Origin: Leptospiraceae bacterium
Lineage (GTDB): Bacteria > Spirochaetota > Leptospiria > Leptospirales > Leptospiraceae
Direction: 5' to 3'
Length of the DNA: 64,000 nucleotides
Assembly (NCBI GenBank): GCA_016711485.1
Contig: JADJSX010000024.1
Span: forward strand, 483,835-547,834
Within the stretch, counting starts at the first letter, position 1; each line of letters opens with the position of its first letter. The notes beneath the pieces were generated by a model. The model ran no database searches and was not told the DNA's origin. It saw only the letters and a program-made list of their open reading frames with translations. Positions 63,695-64,000 of the stretch are shown piece after piece. A program made the position numbers and the translations under genes.

Positions 63695-64000
63695 GTGCAT
63701 ACAATTTTAAATTTTGAAATCGAAAATGAGATTTACGAAAGTGAAAATTCAATCGTATATCGCGGTAGAAATAAGGCGACAATCAAAAAGTAATTTTAAA
63801 GCAACTAAGGAAGATTTTCCCTCTCCGGAAGAAATCATAAGGGTCAAAGAGAATTCAATATAACACAAAACTTTGATTATGCAGGAATACCCAGGTTTTA
63901 TAATTTTTCTAAATACCAAATACTTATCTAATTTCTTTCGAAGATTTTGGAGGTAATTCTATTGCTAATTTTTACTTTCAAACTATTTTCAGTAGATCAA
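63695..64000 (+). pseudogene. Ser/Thr-kinase-like N-terminus of a signalling protein, frameshifted and cut by window edge
   Basis: GTG 63695 after GAGGAG reads TILNFEIENEIYESENSIVY then RGRNKATIKK, the glycine-loop start of PknB-like multisensor kinases. The sense continues in other frames as ATKEDFPSPEEIIRVK, REFNITQNFDYAGIPRFYNF and ISFEDFGGNSIANF. At least four frame changes in 300 bases. The rest of the gene lies beyond the window. Confidence 0.7.

Overview
AT-rich bacterial chromosome segment, most likely from a spirochaete of the family Leptospiraceae. The reasons are a DUF1554-type lipoprotein fragment, many short lipoproteins with loose spirochaetal lipoboxes, a minus-strand atp operon followed by FAD-oxidase and ETF genes, and two-component and HDOD proteins of leptospiral style. 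The genus is an inference; no rRNA or tRNA gene was seen.

Layout. (1) 1-14.6 kb is ordinary core genome: on the minus strand an SDR epimerase, a GlcD-type oxidase and the ATP synthase genes atpI-B-E-F-H-A (atpA runs off the left edge); on the plus strand a TPR protein, a REC-HDOD regulator, acetyl-CoA synthetase, aroD and an acyl-CoA synthetase/alpha-beta hydrolase pair. (2) 14.6-24.7 kb is a transition zone with a small TA-insertion-like hairpin element, a nonsense-interrupted MmyB-type XRE regulator, a frameshifted DUF4240 gene, a DUF433/DUF5615 pair, an Imm26-like gene joined to a broken DUF2625 gene, a GIY-YIG/DUF4357 module and a pair of degenerate direct repeats. (3) 24.7-26.5 kb holds etfB-etfA. 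(4) 27.1-28.4 kb is a frameshifted IS91-family transposase. (5) 28.5-60.4 kb is the striking part: fifteen copies of a ~128-bp repeat, all in the same orientation, cut the region into cassette-like blocks. The blocks hold an RND pump, a glycosyltransferase, a phage tail fragment, lipoproteins, a histidine kinase/response regulator pair, SGNH hydrolases and at least five different toxin-antitoxin modules. Many genes that touch a repeat are truncated exactly there. (6) 60.4-64 kb is heavily indel-ridden: a lipoxygenase pseudogene, an unknown decayed gene and the start of a Ser/Thr kinase-like signalling gene.

How it fits together. The repeat is not a plain spacer. Its two ends are imperfectly complementary, so a single strand could fold end to end. 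Its right end has an integron-like GTTGGAT core. Its right half keeps a Shine-Dalgarno, a start codon (ATG, GTG or TTG) and about eleven codons reading outward into the next block, in one case fused in frame to a truncated yfcH-like gene. Copies are mosaics of left and right halves, and three copies carry a 109-111 bp hairpin insert whose stem shows compensatory changes and whose relative stands alone at 14.7 kb. I read this as a recombination-active, cassette-forming and possibly expression-donating repeat. It could be a divergent attC-like site or a miniature mobile element through which deletions have joined unrelated gene halves; no integrase lies in the window to decide between them.

Three simple-sequence tracts sit in lipoprotein genes inside this region: thirteen ATTATCC heptamers, and two nine-base C/G runs. 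In each case the present tract length puts the start or signal peptide out of frame with the body, which suggests phase-variable surface lipoproteins (or, for the homopolymers, sequencing error).
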